64,000 bases of DNA from Enterobacter hormaechei ATCC 49162 (GCF_001875655.1 NZ_MKEQ01000001.1:3472001-3536000); one strand, 5' to 3'; positions 29,217 to 39,796 are shown, counted from the stretch's first letter. A program made the numbers and translations. The notes: generated from the letters alone by a model not told the origin.

Positions 29217-29945
29217 TTAGTCGTTTTTGGCGGTTGTATGCAACATATAGTTAACATCCACGCCCGGAGCAAGTTTGAATTTATCCGTCAGCGGGTTGTA
29301 GTGCAGGCCCGTCATGTGTTGCTCCTTAAGCCACGTCTGGTCAACCCAGCCCAGCAGTTCGGCAGGCTTGATGAACTTCTTCACGTCGTGTGTGCCTTTC
29401 GGCACCATGCGCAGCACATATTCCGCGCCCACCACGGCCATCAGCCAGGCTTTGCCGTTGCGGTTGATGGTCGAGAAGAAGACCTGTCCACCCGGTTTTA
29501 CCAGTTTTGCACAGGCGCTGACGACCGACTGCGGATCGGGAACGTGTTCCAGCATCTCCATGCAGGTCACCACATCATACTGGTGGGCATGTTTTGCCGC
29601 GTGCTCTTCCACGGTTTCCTGGACGTATTCTACCTGAACGCCGGACTCCAGCGCATGAAGGCGGGCAACCTGGAGAGGCTCAAAGCCCATGTCCAGACCG
29701 GTGACGGTGGCCCCTTCGCGCGCCATGCTTTCCGCCAGGATGCCGCCGCCGCAGCCGACGTCGAGCACTTTCTTACCGAACAGACCGCCGGAACGCTCCG
29801 CGATATAGCCCAGACGCAGCGGGTTAATACGATGCAGAGGTTTGAACTCACCTTCGAGATCCCACCAGCGGGACGCCACCGCTTCAAATTTGGCAATCTC
29901 TTCGTGGTCAACGTTGTGAGCCACCGGGGATTTTTCGGCATTCAT
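29217..29945 (-). CDS. ubiG: Ubiquinone biosynthesis O-methyltransferase
   Basis: UbiG performs both O-methylations in ubiquinone synthesis. The product is 242 residues. The SAM-binding motif I is [10 protein letters not shown] near residues 59-68, with GLDMGFEPL and [12 protein letters not shown] as the following methyltransferase motifs. It is divergent from gyrA with a 146-base gap, as in E. coli. The enzyme is membrane-associated in relatives. Confidence 0.97.
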   Translation of the reverse strand: MNAEKSPVAHNVDHEEIAKFEAVASRWWDLEGEFKPLHRINPLRLGYIAERSGGLFGKKVLDVGCGGGILAESMAREGATVTGLDMGFEPLQVARLHALESGVQVEYVQETVEEHAAKHAHQYDVVTCMEMLEHVPDPQSVVSACAKLVKPGGQVFFSTINRNGKAWLMAVVGAEYVLRMVPKGTHDVKKFIKPAELLGWVDQTWLKEQHMTGLHYNPLTDKFKLAPGVDVNYMLHTTAKND

Positions 29946-30041
29946 GGGCGCTTTTACTCCTTATTTAGCAAGACAAATGAGTATATCAGGCAATCCCTGT
30001 GAATAAAGCGTATAGGTTTACCTGTATCACCGCGGCTGTGT

Positions 30042-30047
30042 TATAAT
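30042..30047 (+). promoter_or_regulatory. -10 element of the gyrA promoter
   Basis: A perfect TATAAT lies 45 bases before the gyrA ATG. The best -35 candidate, TTACCT at 30018-30023 with 18-base spacing, matches three of six positions. A weak -35 with a GC-rich stretch downstream of the -10 fits a supercoiling-sensitive promoter. Confidence 0.65.
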
Positions 30048-30091
30048 TTGCGACCTTTGAATCCGGGATACAGTAGAGGGATAGCGGTTAG

Positions 30092-32728
30092 ATGAGCGAC
30101 CTTGCGAGAGAAATTACACCGGTTAACATCGAGGAAGAGCTGAAAAGCTCCTATCTGGACTATGCGATGTCGGTCATTGTTGGCCGTGCGCTGCCGGACG
30201 TCCGCGATGGCCTGAAGCCGGTACACCGTCGCGTACTATACGCCATGAACGTATTGGGCAATGACTGGAATAAAGCCTACAAAAAATCTGCCCGTGTCGT
30301 TGGTGACGTAATCGGTAAATACCATCCCCATGGTGATTCCGCGGTGTACGACACCATTGTCCGTATGGCGCAGCCCTTCTCGCTGCGTTACATGCTGGTA
30401 GATGGTCAGGGTAACTTTGGTTCTATCGACGGCGACTCCGCCGCGGCAATGCGTTATACGGAAATCCGTCTGGCGAAGATTGCCCATGAGCTGATGGCTG
30501 ACCTGGAAAAAGAGACGGTTGATTTCGTTGATAACTACGACGGCACGGAAAAAATTCCTGACGTTATGCCAACGAAGATCCCAAACCTGCTGGTGAACGG
30601 TTCGTCCGGTATCGCCGTCGGTATGGCAACCAACATTCCGCCGCACAACATCACGGAAGTGATCAACGGCTGCCTGGCCTACATTGACGATGAAGACATC
30701 AGCATTGAAGGGCTGATGGAACACATTCCTGGCCCGGACTTCCCGACGGCGGCAATCATCAATGGCCGTCGCGGTATTGAAGAAGCGTACCGTACCGGTC
30801 GCGGCAAGATTTACATCCGTGCCCGCGCCGAAGTGGAAGCGGACGCTAAAACCGGCCGTGAAACCATTATTGTTCACGAGATCCCGTATCAGGTGAACAA
30901 AGCGCGTCTGATTGAAAAAATCGCCGAGCTGGTAAAAGAAAAACGCGTCGAAGGTATCAGCGCGCTGCGTGACGAGTCTGATAAAGACGGTATGCGCATC
31001 GTGATTGAAATCAAGCGCGACGCGGTAGGTGAGGTTGTGCTGAACAACCTGTACTCCCAGACTCAGCTTCAGGTCTCCTTCGGTATCAACATGGTTGCAC
31101 TGCACCATGGCCAGCCGAAGATCATGAACCTGAAAGAGATCCTGAGCGCGTTCGTGCGTCACCGCCGTGAAGTGGTGACCCGCCGTACCATCTTCGAACT
31201 GCGCAAAGCGCGTGACCGTGCCCATATCCTTGAAGCACTGGCCGTTGCGCTGGCGAACATCGACCCGATCATCGAGCTGATCCGCCGCGCGCCGACGCCA
31301 GCAGAAGCGAAGGCGTCACTGGTTGCGCGTCCATGGGATCTGGGCAACGTGGCGGCGATGCTGGAACGTGCGGGCGATGACGCTGCGCGTCCTGAGTGGC
31401 TGGAGCCTGAATTCGGCGTGCGTGACGGTCAGTACTACCTGACTGAACAGCAGGCCCAGGCGATTCTGGATCTGCGTTTGCAGAAACTGACCGGCCTTGA
31501 GCATGAAAAATTGCTCGACGAGTACAAAGAGCTGCTGGAGCAAATTGCTGAGCTGCTGCATATCCTCGGTAGCGCAGAGCGCCTGATGGAAGTGATCCGT
31601 GAAGAGCTGGAACTGGTTCGCGATCAGTTCGGCGACGAGCGCCGCACCGAAATCACGGCCAACAGCTCTGATATCAACATTGAAGATCTGATCAACCGTG
31701 AAGACGTGGTAGTGACGCTGTCTCACCAGGGTTATGTGAAGTATCAGCCGTTGACCGACTACGAAGCACAGCGTCGTGGCGGTAAAGGCAAATCTGCGGC
31801 ACGTATTAAAGAAGAAGACTTCATTGACCGTCTGCTGGTGGCCAACACCCACGACACGATCCTCTGCTTCTCCAGCCGGGGCCGTCTGTACTGGATGAAG
31901 GTCTATCAGCTGCCGGAAGCGAGCCGTGGCGCGCGTGGTCGTCCTATCGTCAACCTGCTGCCGCTGGAAGCGAACGAACGTATCACCGCCATTCTGCCGG
32001 TACGCGAGTACGAAGAGGGCGTGAACGTCTTTATGGCAACCGCGAGCGGTACCGTGAAGAAAACCGCGCTGACCGAGTTCAGCCGTCCACGTTCTGCCGG
32101 GATCATCGCGGTGAACCTGAACGAAGGCGATGAGCTGATCGGTGTGGATCTGACCTCCGGTTCCGATGAAGTGATGCTGTTCTCTGCGGCCGGTAAAGTG
32201 GTGCGCTTTAAAGAGAACGCCGTGCGCGCAATGGGTCGTACCGCGACCGGCGTACGTGGTATCAAGCTGGCGGGTGAAGACTCCGTGGTTTCCCTGATCG
32301 TTCCACGTGGCGAAGGCGCAATCCTGACCGTCACCCAGAACGGTTACGGTAAACGTACCGCGGAAAGCGAATACCCGACCAAATCTCGCGGCACGCAGGG
32401 CGTTATCTCCATCAAGGTCACCGAGCGCAACGGTTCCGTTGTGGGCGCGGTGCAGGTGGACGACGCGGACCAGATCATGATGATCACCGATGCCGGTACG
32501 CTGGTGCGTACCCGCGTGTCTGAGATCAGCGTGGTGGGTCGTAACACCCAGGGCGTGATCCTCATCCGTACTGCGGAAGATGAAAACGTCGTCGGTCTGC
32601 AACGCGTTGCTGAGCCGGTGGATGACGAAGAACTCGACTCTATCGACGGCAGCGTCGCGGAAGGGGATGATGAAATCGCCCCGGAAACGGACACCGATGA
32701 TGAAGCAGCGGATGACGCTGACGAGTAA
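30092..32728 (+). CDS. gyrA: DNA gyrase subunit A
   Basis: GyrA is the breakage-reunion subunit of DNA gyrase. The product is 878 residues. The catalytic tyrosine is Tyr122 in [10 protein letters not shown]. The quinolone-resistance region reads [17 protein letters not shown], with wild-type Ser83 and Asp87. The GyrA-box QRRGGKGK, needed for DNA wrapping, begins the C-terminal beta-pinwheel at about residue 560. The tail after about residue 840 is highly acidic ([10 protein letters not shown]...DDADE), as in other enterics. It is a single-gene unit with a strong terminator. Confidence 0.98.
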   Translation: MSDLAREITPVNIEEELKSSYLDYAMSVIVGRALPDVRDGLKPVHRRVLYAMNVLGNDWNKAYKKSARVVGDVIGKYHPHGDSAVYDTIVRMAQPFSLRYMLVDGQGNFGSIDGDSAAAMRYTEIRLAKIAHELMADLEKETVDFVDNYDGTEKIPDVMPTKIPNLLVNGSSGIAVGMATNIPPHNITEVINGCLAYIDDEDISIEGLMEHIPGPDFPTAAIINGRRGIEEAYRTGRGKIYIRARAEVEADAKTGRETIIVHEIPYQVNKARLIEKIAELVKEKRVEGISALRDESDKDGMRIVIEIKRDAVGEVVLNNLYSQTQLQVSFGINMVALHHGQPKIMNLKEILSAFVRHRREVVTRRTIFELRKARDRAHILEALAVALANIDPIIELIRRAPTPAEAKASLVARPWDLGNVAAMLERAGDDAARPEWLEPEFGVRDGQYYLTEQQAQAILDLRLQKLTGLEHEKLLDEYKELLEQIAELLHILGSAERLMEVIREELELVRDQFGDERRTEITANSSDINIEDLINREDVVVTLSHQGYVKYQPLTDYEAQRRGGKGKSAARIKEEDFIDRLLVANTHDTILCFSSRGRLYWMKVYQLPEASRGARGRPIVNLLPLEANERITAILPVREYEEGVNVFMATASGTVKKTALTEFSRPRSAGIIAVNLNEGDELIGVDLTSGSDEVMLFSAAGKVVRFKENAVRAMGRTATGVRGIKLAGEDSVVSLIVPRGEGAILTVTQNGYGKRTAESEYPTKSRGTQGVISIKVTERNGSVVGAVQVDDADQIMMITDAGTLVRTRVSEISVVGRNTQGVILIRTAEDENVVGLQRVAEPVDDEELDSIDGSVAEGDDEIAPETDTDDEAADDADE

Positions 32729-32743
32729 CGTCTCCTGACGCAT

Positions 32744-32767
32744 AAAGGGCCGGTTTCCGGCCCTTTT
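32744..32767 (+). terminator. Intrinsic terminator of gyrA
   Basis: AAAGGGCCGG and CCGGCCCTTTT form a 10-base stem with a TTT loop, followed by a T-run, 16 bases after the gyrA stop. Confidence 0.9.
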
Positions 32768-32863
32768 GTTTTGCGTAAGCAGACAAGTGAACGTTGCGAC
32801 AAGCCGCGTTTACCGCTACCTTAACCACATTCTTTTTGACCCCGACGGCGGAGCCTCGCCCCT

Positions 32864-35710
32864 TTGAAATACCTCGTCTCCTTTCGTACCACGCTAAAAG
32901 TCTCTCGCTATCTGTTTCGGGCGCTTGCGCTACTGCTATGGTTGCTGGTGGCACTGCTCTCGGTGTTTTACATCGTTAACGCATTGCACCAGAAAGAAGC
33001 GGAGATCCGCCAGGAGTTTAACTTAAGCTCGGATCAGGCCCAGCGCTATATTCAGCGCACGTCTGACGTGATGAAAGAGCTGAAGTATATCGCCGAGAAT
33101 CGGCTGACGGCGGAAAACGGCATTCTTGCCATCCGTAGCCGGGATGAAAAAACCGAAGTACCTGATTTCGAACCACTCTTCCCGGACTCCGATTGTTCCG
33201 CCATGGGCAAAGCCTGGCGTGGTTCACTGGAGTCCCTGTCATGGTTTATGCGCTACTGGCGCGATAACTTCTCGGCCGCCTACGATCTGAACCGCGTCTA
33301 CCTGATTGGCAACGAAAATCTCTGCATGGCGGATTTCGGCCTGCGGGATATGCCCGTCGAACGTGAAGACGCGCTGAAAAGCCTGCACGAGCGCATCGTG
33401 AAATACCGCAATGCGCCGCAGGAAGAGCGCGGGAACAACATCTTCTGGATAAGCCAGGGGCCGCGCATGGGCGTCGGCTATTTCTATGCCCTGACTCCGG
33501 TTTACCTCGGAAACCGCCTGCAAGCGCTGCTGGGGATTGAACAAACCATCCGCATGGAAAACTTCTTTACGCCGGGCAGCCTGCCAATGGGCGTGACCAT
33601 TCTGGATGAAAACGGCCACCCGCTCATCTCCCTGGCCGGGCCTGAAAACCGACTGAAGGTGGAACCCAGCTGGATGCAGGAGCGGTCATGGTTTGGCTAT
33701 ACCTCCGGTTTCCGCGAGCTGGTGCTGAAGAAAAGTTTACCGCCATCGTCGCTGAGCATCGTCTACTCGCTGCCGGTGGACAAGGTGCTGGAGCGCATTC
33801 GCATCCTGATCCTTAACGCCATTTTGCTGAACATCGCGGTAGGCGTCGCGCTGTTTATGCTGGCGAGAATGTATGAGCGGCGGATCTTTATTCCGGCGGA
33901 AGCGGATGCTCAGCGTCTGGAGGAGCACGAGCAGTTTAACCGTAAGATTGTCGCCTCGGCGCCGGTGGGGATCTGTATCCTGCGTACCCAGGACGGGACG
34001 AATATCCTCAGTAACGAGCTTGCCCATAACTACCTGAACATGCTTACGCATGAAGACCGCCAGCGGTTAACGCAGATCATCTGTGGGCAACAGGTAAACT
34101 TTGTGGATGTGCTGACCAGCACCCACACCAACCTGCAAATCAGCTTCGTGCATTCGCGCTACCGCAATGAAAACGTGGCGATTTGCGTGCTGGTGGACGT
34201 CTCTGCGCGCGTGAAGATGGAAGAGTCATTGCAGGATATGGCGCAGGCGGCGGAGCAGGCCAGTCAGTCGAAATCGATGTTCCTCGCGACCGTCAGCCAT
34301 GAGCTGCGCACGCCGCTGTACGGGATTATCGGTAACCTCGATCTGCTCCAGACCAAAGAGCTGCCGAAAGGGGTTGACCGTCTGGTGACGGCCATGAACA
34401 ACTCCTCCAGCCTGTTGTTGAAAATTATCAGCGATATTCTCGACTTCTCTAAAATTGAATCCGAGCAGCTGAAAATTGAACCGCGCGAGTTCTCCCCGCG
34501 CGAGGTGATGAACCATATCTGCGCCAACTATCTGCCGCTGGTGGTGCGTAAACAGCTTGGGCTGTACTGCTTCATCGAGCCGGATGTGCCGCTGACGCTG
34601 AATGGCGATCCGATGCGTCTGCAACAGGTCATCTCAAACCTGCTGAGCAACGCCATCAAATTCACCGATATCGGCTGTATTGTGCTGCACGTCTGTCGGG
34701 CAGGGGAGTATCTGACCATTCGCGTGCGCGACACGGGGGTGGGTATTCCGGCGAAAGAGGTCGTTCGCCTGTTCGATCCGTTCTTCCAGGTGGGAACCGG
34801 CGTGCAGCGTAATTTCCAGGGGACCGGGCTAGGTCTGGCGATTTGCGAGAAGCTTATCAGCATGATGGACGGGGATATCTCCGTCGATACTGAGCCAGGC
34901 ATGGGCAGCCAGTTCACCATTCGTATTCCGCTCTATTCGGCGCACTATCCGGCGAAAACCACCGTCGACGGGCTGAGCGATAAACACTGCTGGCTGGCGG
35001 TGCACAACGCCTCCTTACATGATTTCCTGACGTCAATGCTGACCAGCAGCGGCGTGCGGGTTTCGCGCTATGAAGGCCAGACGCCGGACGCGGATGACAT
35101 GCTGATCACCGACGTTGAGCCGGAACAGGCATGGGCAGGGCGCGGCGTGGTGATGTTCTGCCGCCGTCATATCGGTATTCCGATTGAGCGTTCGCCTGGG
35201 GTTTGGGTGCACAGCGTGGCGACACCGCACGAGCTGTTGGGCTTGCTGGCGCGCATTTACAGCGTGCAGCTTGAGGACAGCGATGGCGCGACCGTGCTGG
35301 CTTCCCCTGATGAGCTGGCGTCGGTGAACGACGATATGATGATTCTGGTCGTCGACGATCATCCGATTAACCGTCGTCTGCTCGCAGACCAGCTTGGCTC
35401 TCTGGGCTATCAGTGTAAAACGGCCAATGATGGCGTGGATGCCCTGAATGTCTTAAGTAAGAACCATATTGATATTGTCCTCAGCGATGTGAACATGCCT
35501 AACATGGACGGCTACCGTCTGACGCAGCGTATTCGACAGCTGGGGCTGACGCTGCCGGTGGTGGGGGTGACAGCCAACGCGCTGGCGGAGGAGAAGCAGC
35601 GCTGTCTGGAGTCGGGAATGGACAGCTGCCTGTCGAAGCCGGTCACGCTGGATGTTCTGAAACAGACGCTGTCCGTGTATGCGGAGCGGGTACGAAAAGC
35701 GAGACAATAA
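32864..35710 (+). CDS. rcsC: Hybrid sensor kinase RcsC
   Basis: RcsC is the inner-membrane hybrid kinase of the Rcs envelope-stress phosphorelay. The 948-residue product appears to start at TTG (32864), giving the MKYLVSFRTTLK N-terminus known in enterics. Two membrane helices, at about residues 20-40 and 313-335, flank a large periplasmic domain. His479 in TVSHELRTPLYG is the phosphorylation site. The ATPase domain has NLLSNAIKFTD and GTGLGLAIC. The ABL-like linker follows, and the C-terminal receiver has Asp875 in VLSDVNMPNMDG. It converges with rcsB. No atoSC genes separate it from gyrA as they do in K-12. Confidence 0.96.
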   Translation: MKYLVSFRTTLKVSRYLFRALALLLWLLVALLSVFYIVNALHQKEAEIRQEFNLSSDQAQRYIQRTSDVMKELKYIAENRLTAENGILAIRSRDEKTEVPDFEPLFPDSDCSAMGKAWRGSLESLSWFMRYWRDNFSAAYDLNRVYLIGNENLCMADFGLRDMPVEREDALKSLHERIVKYRNAPQEERGNNIFWISQGPRMGVGYFYALTPVYLGNRLQALLGIEQTIRMENFFTPGSLPMGVTILDENGHPLISLAGPENRLKVEPSWMQERSWFGYTSGFRELVLKKSLPPSSLSIVYSLPVDKVLERIRILILNAILLNIAVGVALFMLARMYERRIFIPAEADAQRLEEHEQFNRKIVASAPVGICILRTQDGTNILSNELAHNYLNMLTHEDRQRLTQIICGQQVNFVDVLTSTHTNLQISFVHSRYRNENVAICVLVDVSARVKMEESLQDMAQAAEQASQSKSMFLATVSHELRTPLYGIIGNLDLLQTKELPKGVDRLVTAMNNSSSLLLKIISDILDFSKIESEQLKIEPREFSPREVMNHICANYLPLVVRKQLGLYCFIEPDVPLTLNGDPMRLQQVISNLLSNAIKFTDIGCIVLHVCRAGEYLTIRVRDTGVGIPAKEVVRLFDPFFQVGTGVQRNFQGTGLGLAICEKLISMMDGDISVDTEPGMGSQFTIRIPLYSAHYPAKTTVDGLSDKHCWLAVHNASLHDFLTSMLTSSGVRVSRYEGQTPDADDMLITDVEPEQAWAGRGVVMFCRRHIGIPIERSPGVWVHSVATPHELLGLLARIYSVQLEDSDGATVLASPDELASVNDDMMILVVDDHPINRRLLADQLGSLGYQCKTANDGVDALNVLSKNHIDIVLSDVNMPNMDGYRLTQRIRQLGLTLPVVGVTANALAEEKQRCLESGMDSCLSKPVTLDVLKQTLSVYAERVRKARQ

Positions 35711-35735
35711 AAAAAGGCCCGAAAGGGCCTTTTTT
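35709..35735. terminator. Bidirectional terminator between rcsC and rcsB
   Basis: AAGGCCC and GGGCCTT enclose a GAAA tetraloop and are flanked by A- and T-runs. It starts at the rcsC stop codon and can serve both convergent units. Confidence 0.9.
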
Positions 35736-35739
35736 ATGT

Positions 35740-35811
35740 GCCCGGCGGCGCGGGGCTTGCGCGGGCCGACGGGGTCTGTAGGCCGGGTGAGCGCAAGCGC
35801 CACCCGGCGTA
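35740..35811. repeat. REP/BIME element between rcsC and rcsB
   Basis: GCCCGGCGGCGCGGGGCTTGCGCGGGCC and the inverted GGCCGGGTGAGCGCAAGCGCC followed by ACCCGGCG form opposed REP-like units. The left unit is more diverged than in the other three copies. Confidence 0.8.
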
Positions 35812-35822
35812 GACAGCGAAGA

Positions 35823-36473
35823 TTAATCTTTGTCCGTTGCGCTCAGCGTCACGGAAGAGAGATAGTTCAGCAGGGCGATATCGTTATCCACACCCAGCTT
35901 CATCATCGCGGATTTTTTCTGGCTACTGATGGTTTTAATACTGCGGTTCAGCTTCTTGGCGATTTCAGTCACCAGGAAACCTTCAGCGAACAGACGCAGA
36001 ACTTCACTCTCTTTTGGCGAGAGACGTTTGTCGCCATAGCCGCCCGCGCTGATTTTTTCGAGCAGGCGAGAAACGCTCTCAGGCGTGAATTTCTTCCCTT
36101 TCTGCAGCGCCGCCAGCGCTTTTGGCAGATCGGTCGGTGCGCCTTGTTTCAGCACAATCCCTTCAATATCGAGATCCAGAACGGCGCTCAGGATCGCCGG
36201 GTTATTGTTCATGGTCAGAACAATGATCGAAATGTCCGGGAAGTGGCGTTTAATGTATTTGATGAGCGTGATCCCATCACCGTATTTATCTCCAGGCATG
36301 GAGAGATCGGTAATGAGCACGTGCGCATCAAGTTTAGGGAGGTTGTTAATGAGGGCTGTGGAATCTTCAAATTCACCGACTACATTCACCCACTCGATCT
36401 GTTCAAGTGATTTGCGAATACCGAACAGTACAATCGGATGGTCATCGGCAATAATTACGTTCATATTGTTCAT
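35823..36473 (-). CDS. rcsB: Response regulator RcsB
   Basis: RcsB is the FixJ/NarL-type transcription factor at the end of the Rcs relay. It controls capsule, motility, division and acid-stress genes, alone or with partners such as RcsA. The product is 216 residues, starting MNNMNVIIADDHPIVL. The phosphoacceptor is Asp56 in LITDLSMPGD. The LuxR-type DNA-binding domain is at about 148-205 (RLSPKESEVLRLFAEG). The frame is open 29 codons further, over the end of rcsD, but that part is not homologous. The start is 16 bases after the rcsD stop. Confidence 0.97.
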   Translation of the reverse strand: MNNMNVIIADDHPIVLFGIRKSLEQIEWVNVVGEFEDSTALINNLPKLDAHVLITDLSMPGDKYGDGITLIKYIKRHFPDISIIVLTMNNNPAILSAVLDLDIEGIVLKQGAPTDLPKALAALQKGKKFTPESVSRLLEKISAGGYGDKRLSPKESEVLRLFAEGFLVTEIAKKLNRSIKTISSQKKSAMMKLGVDNDIALLNYLSSVTLSATDKD

Positions 36474-36489
36474 GTATAAGGCTACCTTG

Positions 36490-39162
36490 CTACAGCAAGC
36501 TCTTGACGTAAGCGTCAATGTCGCTGATGTATTTTTCAATGCCAGAGGCATCTTTCTCACGAATTAGATGTTCCAGCGTTTCACATAACTGCTTGCCGGG
36601 AACCAGATTAAGCATGGCAAACACCCCTTTAAGCCGGTGTGCTGTCTGTGCCAGCGCTGCAAAATCCTGCGCAGCGGACTCAGTATACAACCGCTTAACA
36701 TCATCTGGTACTGTATCAACGAAGAGCGAATAATATCCGCTGGCATGGAGTTCGGCATTTTCATCGCCGCCTAACGGTGACTCCAGGATCTCTTCCTGCG
36801 CCAGATTCTCTTCAATCAGTTGTAATACAGCTTCCTGCATTGCATTGCTCATATTAAAGTTGACGCGCAGCTGCCCAGGGCCGATTTTCCGCACGCCTGG
36901 CTCATCATCGCTTAAAAGCAAGCCTGAGGCAGTAAGATTAGACGGATTATCAGTTAAAAATAGATCAAATTCTTGACTCGCGAGTCTTTCGTCCGGGGTA
37001 ATGCAGGACGCGCCCCAGTTTTCTAACTGACGAACGACAATATTACGGATTTCACTGGAGGTGACATCCACCATCACTACCACATCGTCCAGCAGACGCT
37101 CTTCATCTTCTTCCTGCGGATTCGCCGCCATTTTAACGTGTAAGGAGTAGCGGGTGCCGAGGGATTCGCGGGCCTTAATGTTCAGATGACCGCCCAGCTT
37201 ACGCGCCAGCTGATCGCAGAGCCAGAAGGTGAGGGCATTTGCCTTACCGTAGTGATCGCGCTGGGTATCGTTCAGGAACGGGAAGTGCAGATTGTCAATT
37301 TCGCTCACGGTGACGCCTTCGCCCGTATCCAGAATGCGGAACGTCAGACGATCGTCGGTGGATTCATCGGTGCTGACTTCAAGGGTGATCTTGCCGATCT
37401 GCGTCGTGGTGACGGCATACTGAATCAGCATCATCAGGATGCGACGCAGGGCATCGCGATCGCCGTGTCGTTCGTCGTTGGCCGGTAAATGGTTGTTGAT
37501 CAGCAGCTGAAGCCCTTTGCGCTTGATCACCGGCAGCACTTCCGGCACCACTTCATCAATCAGATCCTGGATAGAGAAGAGCGTAGGGGTGCCTTTCCAG
37601 ATGTCATTCTCCAGCATGTTCGCAAGCTGGATTTCGTCTACCAGACGAACCAGGGAGTCTGCCTGGCTGCTCAGCTGTCGGCTTTCCGGCGTGCTCAAAT
37701 CAGCAATCTGCGTGGCGAGTGACTTCAGCGGCTGTTTGAAGGCATCACCGATATTTTGCATAAACGCGGCGCGACCATGCTGGTTTTTCTCGTACAGCCT
37801 TTGCGCCTGCTTGAGCTTTTTATTCACCAGCACTTCGCGGTCCTGATCGCGGATGATGAAGATTTGCGTGCGCGAGGCGACCTGACTGCGGAACTGACGG
37901 ATCTCATACAGTTCGTTATTAATGGTGGCCTGAATGACGCCCTGGTGCTGGTCCGCCATGGCCGTAATATTTTGCAGGTTAAGGTGCGGCAGAAGGTGAT
38001 CGGCAATTTTATTGCTCATTACCGTGCGGTTTGCGTCCTGATCGTGAACGAGCACCCCAAGCGGCAGCACGGAAATAATCTCTTCGTTTAAGGCGCGCAG
38101 GACGCGCAACTCGTTGCTGGTCCCGGCTGATACCGATGTCGAGTCGCTCTGGCGGCCCGACTGGAAACGGAAGGTGCTGTAACCAAACAGCGCCAGCGCC
38201 AGCAGGCCGATATTCAGCAGCAGCGGCAGCAGAATGTTTTGCAGCGTATCAAGCATCAGGGTGCCAAAAGGCACCTGCCACACCAGACGCATACCGGTTG
38301 AGTTGAGCGATGAGGCAATCTCAATCTTTGAGCCATTAAAGGAGATGGCTACGCTGTCCGCACCTTCTTTGTCCGACGGCGTGCGCATGTTTTGGGTGCT
38401 GTTGTCTGGCTCCAGACGGAAACTGTCCAGCGGCATATCCGGTGGGATCAGGTCATTAATCGGCAGGTCGAAGGCAACCACGGTCGCCAGATGGCCCGGC
38501 TGGTTAAAGGTGGTTCGCAGCGTAAAGTAGTGGCCATTCTGCCAGGCAAGGCGGCGTAATGACGAGAAACTTTCGCGCTCGTCCAGCGCGTTGGCCTGTT
38601 GCAACATTTCCGCCCGACGGGAATCGACAATACTGCCAACGGTGGTCTCTTTAAAGCCGGACGAGAGATCCTTCAGCGGCAGGGTCGAGACCAGGATCAT
38701 GCTGTTGTCCTGACCGTTCAGATAGTACATAGACCACGGCACGGTCTCGGCGCCCCACAGGGTGTCCAGATAGGAGGAGATCCGCTGCGTCATCTCAAGC
38801 GTTGCGCTGTCGTGCGAGCCGAAAATCAGGGCTTCCGTCTTACGCTGCGGTTTTTCAAGGTAATACACATCCTGCTTAAGGCGCGTTTCCTGCAACCCTT
38901 CGCCTGACGAGGTGGCAGGCGCGGCAGCGATATTGTCGTAGATTTGCCAGGTCGCATAGCGCCACGTATCAATGCGCTTGTGCACCGCATGGGTGATATC
39001 GACGATTTGATAGCTTTTATCTTTCAGCCAGGTATTAACGGCGCTCTGAACCATCACCCCCATTGTGACTAACAGCACAACGATCAACAGAAGAAAGAAA
39101 CGGGTGATGCTGCCCGGTAGAAGGGAGAATTTGCTCGGGGCGGTAGTTTCAGTCTGACTCAT
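36490..39162 (-). CDS. rcsD: Phosphotransfer intermediate RcsD
   Basis: RcsD passes phosphate from RcsC to RcsB. The 890-residue product has an N-terminal membrane helix at about residues 19-40, a periplasmic domain, a second helix near 305-325 and a kinase-like region that has lost the phosphorylatable His. An ABL domain follows, and the C-terminal HPt domain carries His842 in AQTAHRLKGVFAML. The length equals the E. coli protein. It lies upstream of rcsB in one operon and is divergent from MicF and ompC across a 743-base regulatory region. Confidence 0.96.
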   Translation of the reverse strand: MSQTETTAPSKFSLLPGSITRFFLLLIVVLLVTMGVMVQSAVNTWLKDKSYQIVDITHAVHKRIDTWRYATWQIYDNIAAAPATSSGEGLQETRLKQDVYYLEKPQRKTEALIFGSHDSATLEMTQRISSYLDTLWGAETVPWSMYYLNGQDNSMILVSTLPLKDLSSGFKETTVGSIVDSRRAEMLQQANALDERESFSSLRRLAWQNGHYFTLRTTFNQPGHLATVVAFDLPINDLIPPDMPLDSFRLEPDNSTQNMRTPSDKEGADSVAISFNGSKIEIASSLNSTGMRLVWQVPFGTLMLDTLQNILLPLLLNIGLLALALFGYSTFRFQSGRQSDSTSVSAGTSNELRVLRALNEEIISVLPLGVLVHDQDANRTVMSNKIADHLLPHLNLQNITAMADQHQGVIQATINNELYEIRQFRSQVASRTQIFIIRDQDREVLVNKKLKQAQRLYEKNQHGRAAFMQNIGDAFKQPLKSLATQIADLSTPESRQLSSQADSLVRLVDEIQLANMLENDIWKGTPTLFSIQDLIDEVVPEVLPVIKRKGLQLLINNHLPANDERHGDRDALRRILMMLIQYAVTTTQIGKITLEVSTDESTDDRLTFRILDTGEGVTVSEIDNLHFPFLNDTQRDHYGKANALTFWLCDQLARKLGGHLNIKARESLGTRYSLHVKMAANPQEEDEERLLDDVVVMVDVTSSEIRNIVVRQLENWGASCITPDERLASQEFDLFLTDNPSNLTASGLLLSDDEPGVRKIGPGQLRVNFNMSNAMQEAVLQLIEENLAQEEILESPLGGDENAELHASGYYSLFVDTVPDDVKRLYTESAAQDFAALAQTAHRLKGVFAMLNLVPGKQLCETLEHLIREKDASGIEKYISDIDAYVKSLL

Positions 39163-39487
39163 TGATGTGTTTAACCCGTAATGGCCGCGCGGTAATGGGA
39201 TAGGGCAGTATAAAGGGTAATAACTGAATTTCCAGCGCCGTTAGCGGTATGACATTGACTTTTTATCTGTGCAACCGGCTTCAGCCTCTCCGGGAGAAAG
39301 GTGTACAAAACCCCGTCAGATGTATAAATACCCTGTCGCATCGGCAGTAAAATAGCACGAATAAACAAGAAATTAATTTCTACAGCAAGAAAAGAATTCA
39401 GTGGCAGCCGGAGGATGGATTTAATTAATAGCCGTTATCATTACTGAGGGGTAGCACATAAAATGTCGACTGACGTAAAGAAAGGTA
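39163..39487. promoter_or_regulatory. rcsD upstream region, no gene seen
   Basis: About 325 AT-rich bases lie between the rcsD start and the MicF terminator. They must include the rcsDB promoter. The only item of note is a 33-codon frame starting at 39463, which runs antisense through MicF and is discussed as a finding. Confidence 0.5.
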
Positions 39488-39580
39488 AAAAAAAACCGAA
39501 TGCGAAGCATCCGGTTCAATTAGGGATAAACAGACATTCAAAACTGAATGACGGTAATAAATAAAGTTAATGATGATAGC
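39488..39580 (-). ncRNA. micF: MicF antisense small RNA
   Basis: MicF is an Hfq-dependent RNA that base-pairs with ompF mRNA to block its translation. The minus strand from 39580 begins GCTATCATCATTAACTTTAT, the conserved 5' part that pairs with ompF. It ends in ACCGGATGC / GCATTCGGT followed by a T-run at 39495-39487, which is the intrinsic terminator. The 93-base length and the position divergent from ompC match E. coli. The few differences from the E. coli sequence I recall fall in the middle and in the terminator stem. Confidence 0.95.
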
Positions 39581-39735
39581 GAGAGTTATTTTAGTGGTGT
39601 TGAAGCGATTTTTTTTGTCATTCAGTGCTGTACAGCTTTTTGGTGCAAAGAATTGAATTTATTAAGATATATTTTTGTTTTGATTATCCGTGCTATATTT
39701 TTAAACTATTAATGCTCTGTAAAAGTTCTTCCAAA

Positions 39736-39796
39736 TTTACAAATTGAAACATGTTGATGGTAAAGTGAAATATCTTCAAAGTTTTCGTATCATATT
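39736..39796 (+). promoter_or_regulatory. OmpR sites and promoter of ompC
   Basis: TTTACAAATTGAAACATG (39736-39753) resembles the high-affinity C1 OmpR site. GGTAAAGTGAAATATCT just after it resembles C2. The following stretch GTTTTCGTATCATATTC contains a likely -10 (CATATT, 39791-39796). The order and spacing match E. coli. The divergent MicF promoter shares the upstream part, which explains co-regulation. Confidence 0.75.

Noticed and set aside
31316..32743. Open frame of 475 codons antisense to gyrA
   Set aside because: Artefact of the codon bias of gyrA; no ribosome-binding site or recognisable domain.
39171..39368. 65-codon frame upstream of rcsD on the same strand
   Set aside because: No Shine-Dalgarno, no recognisable features, and located where the rcsDB promoter should be.
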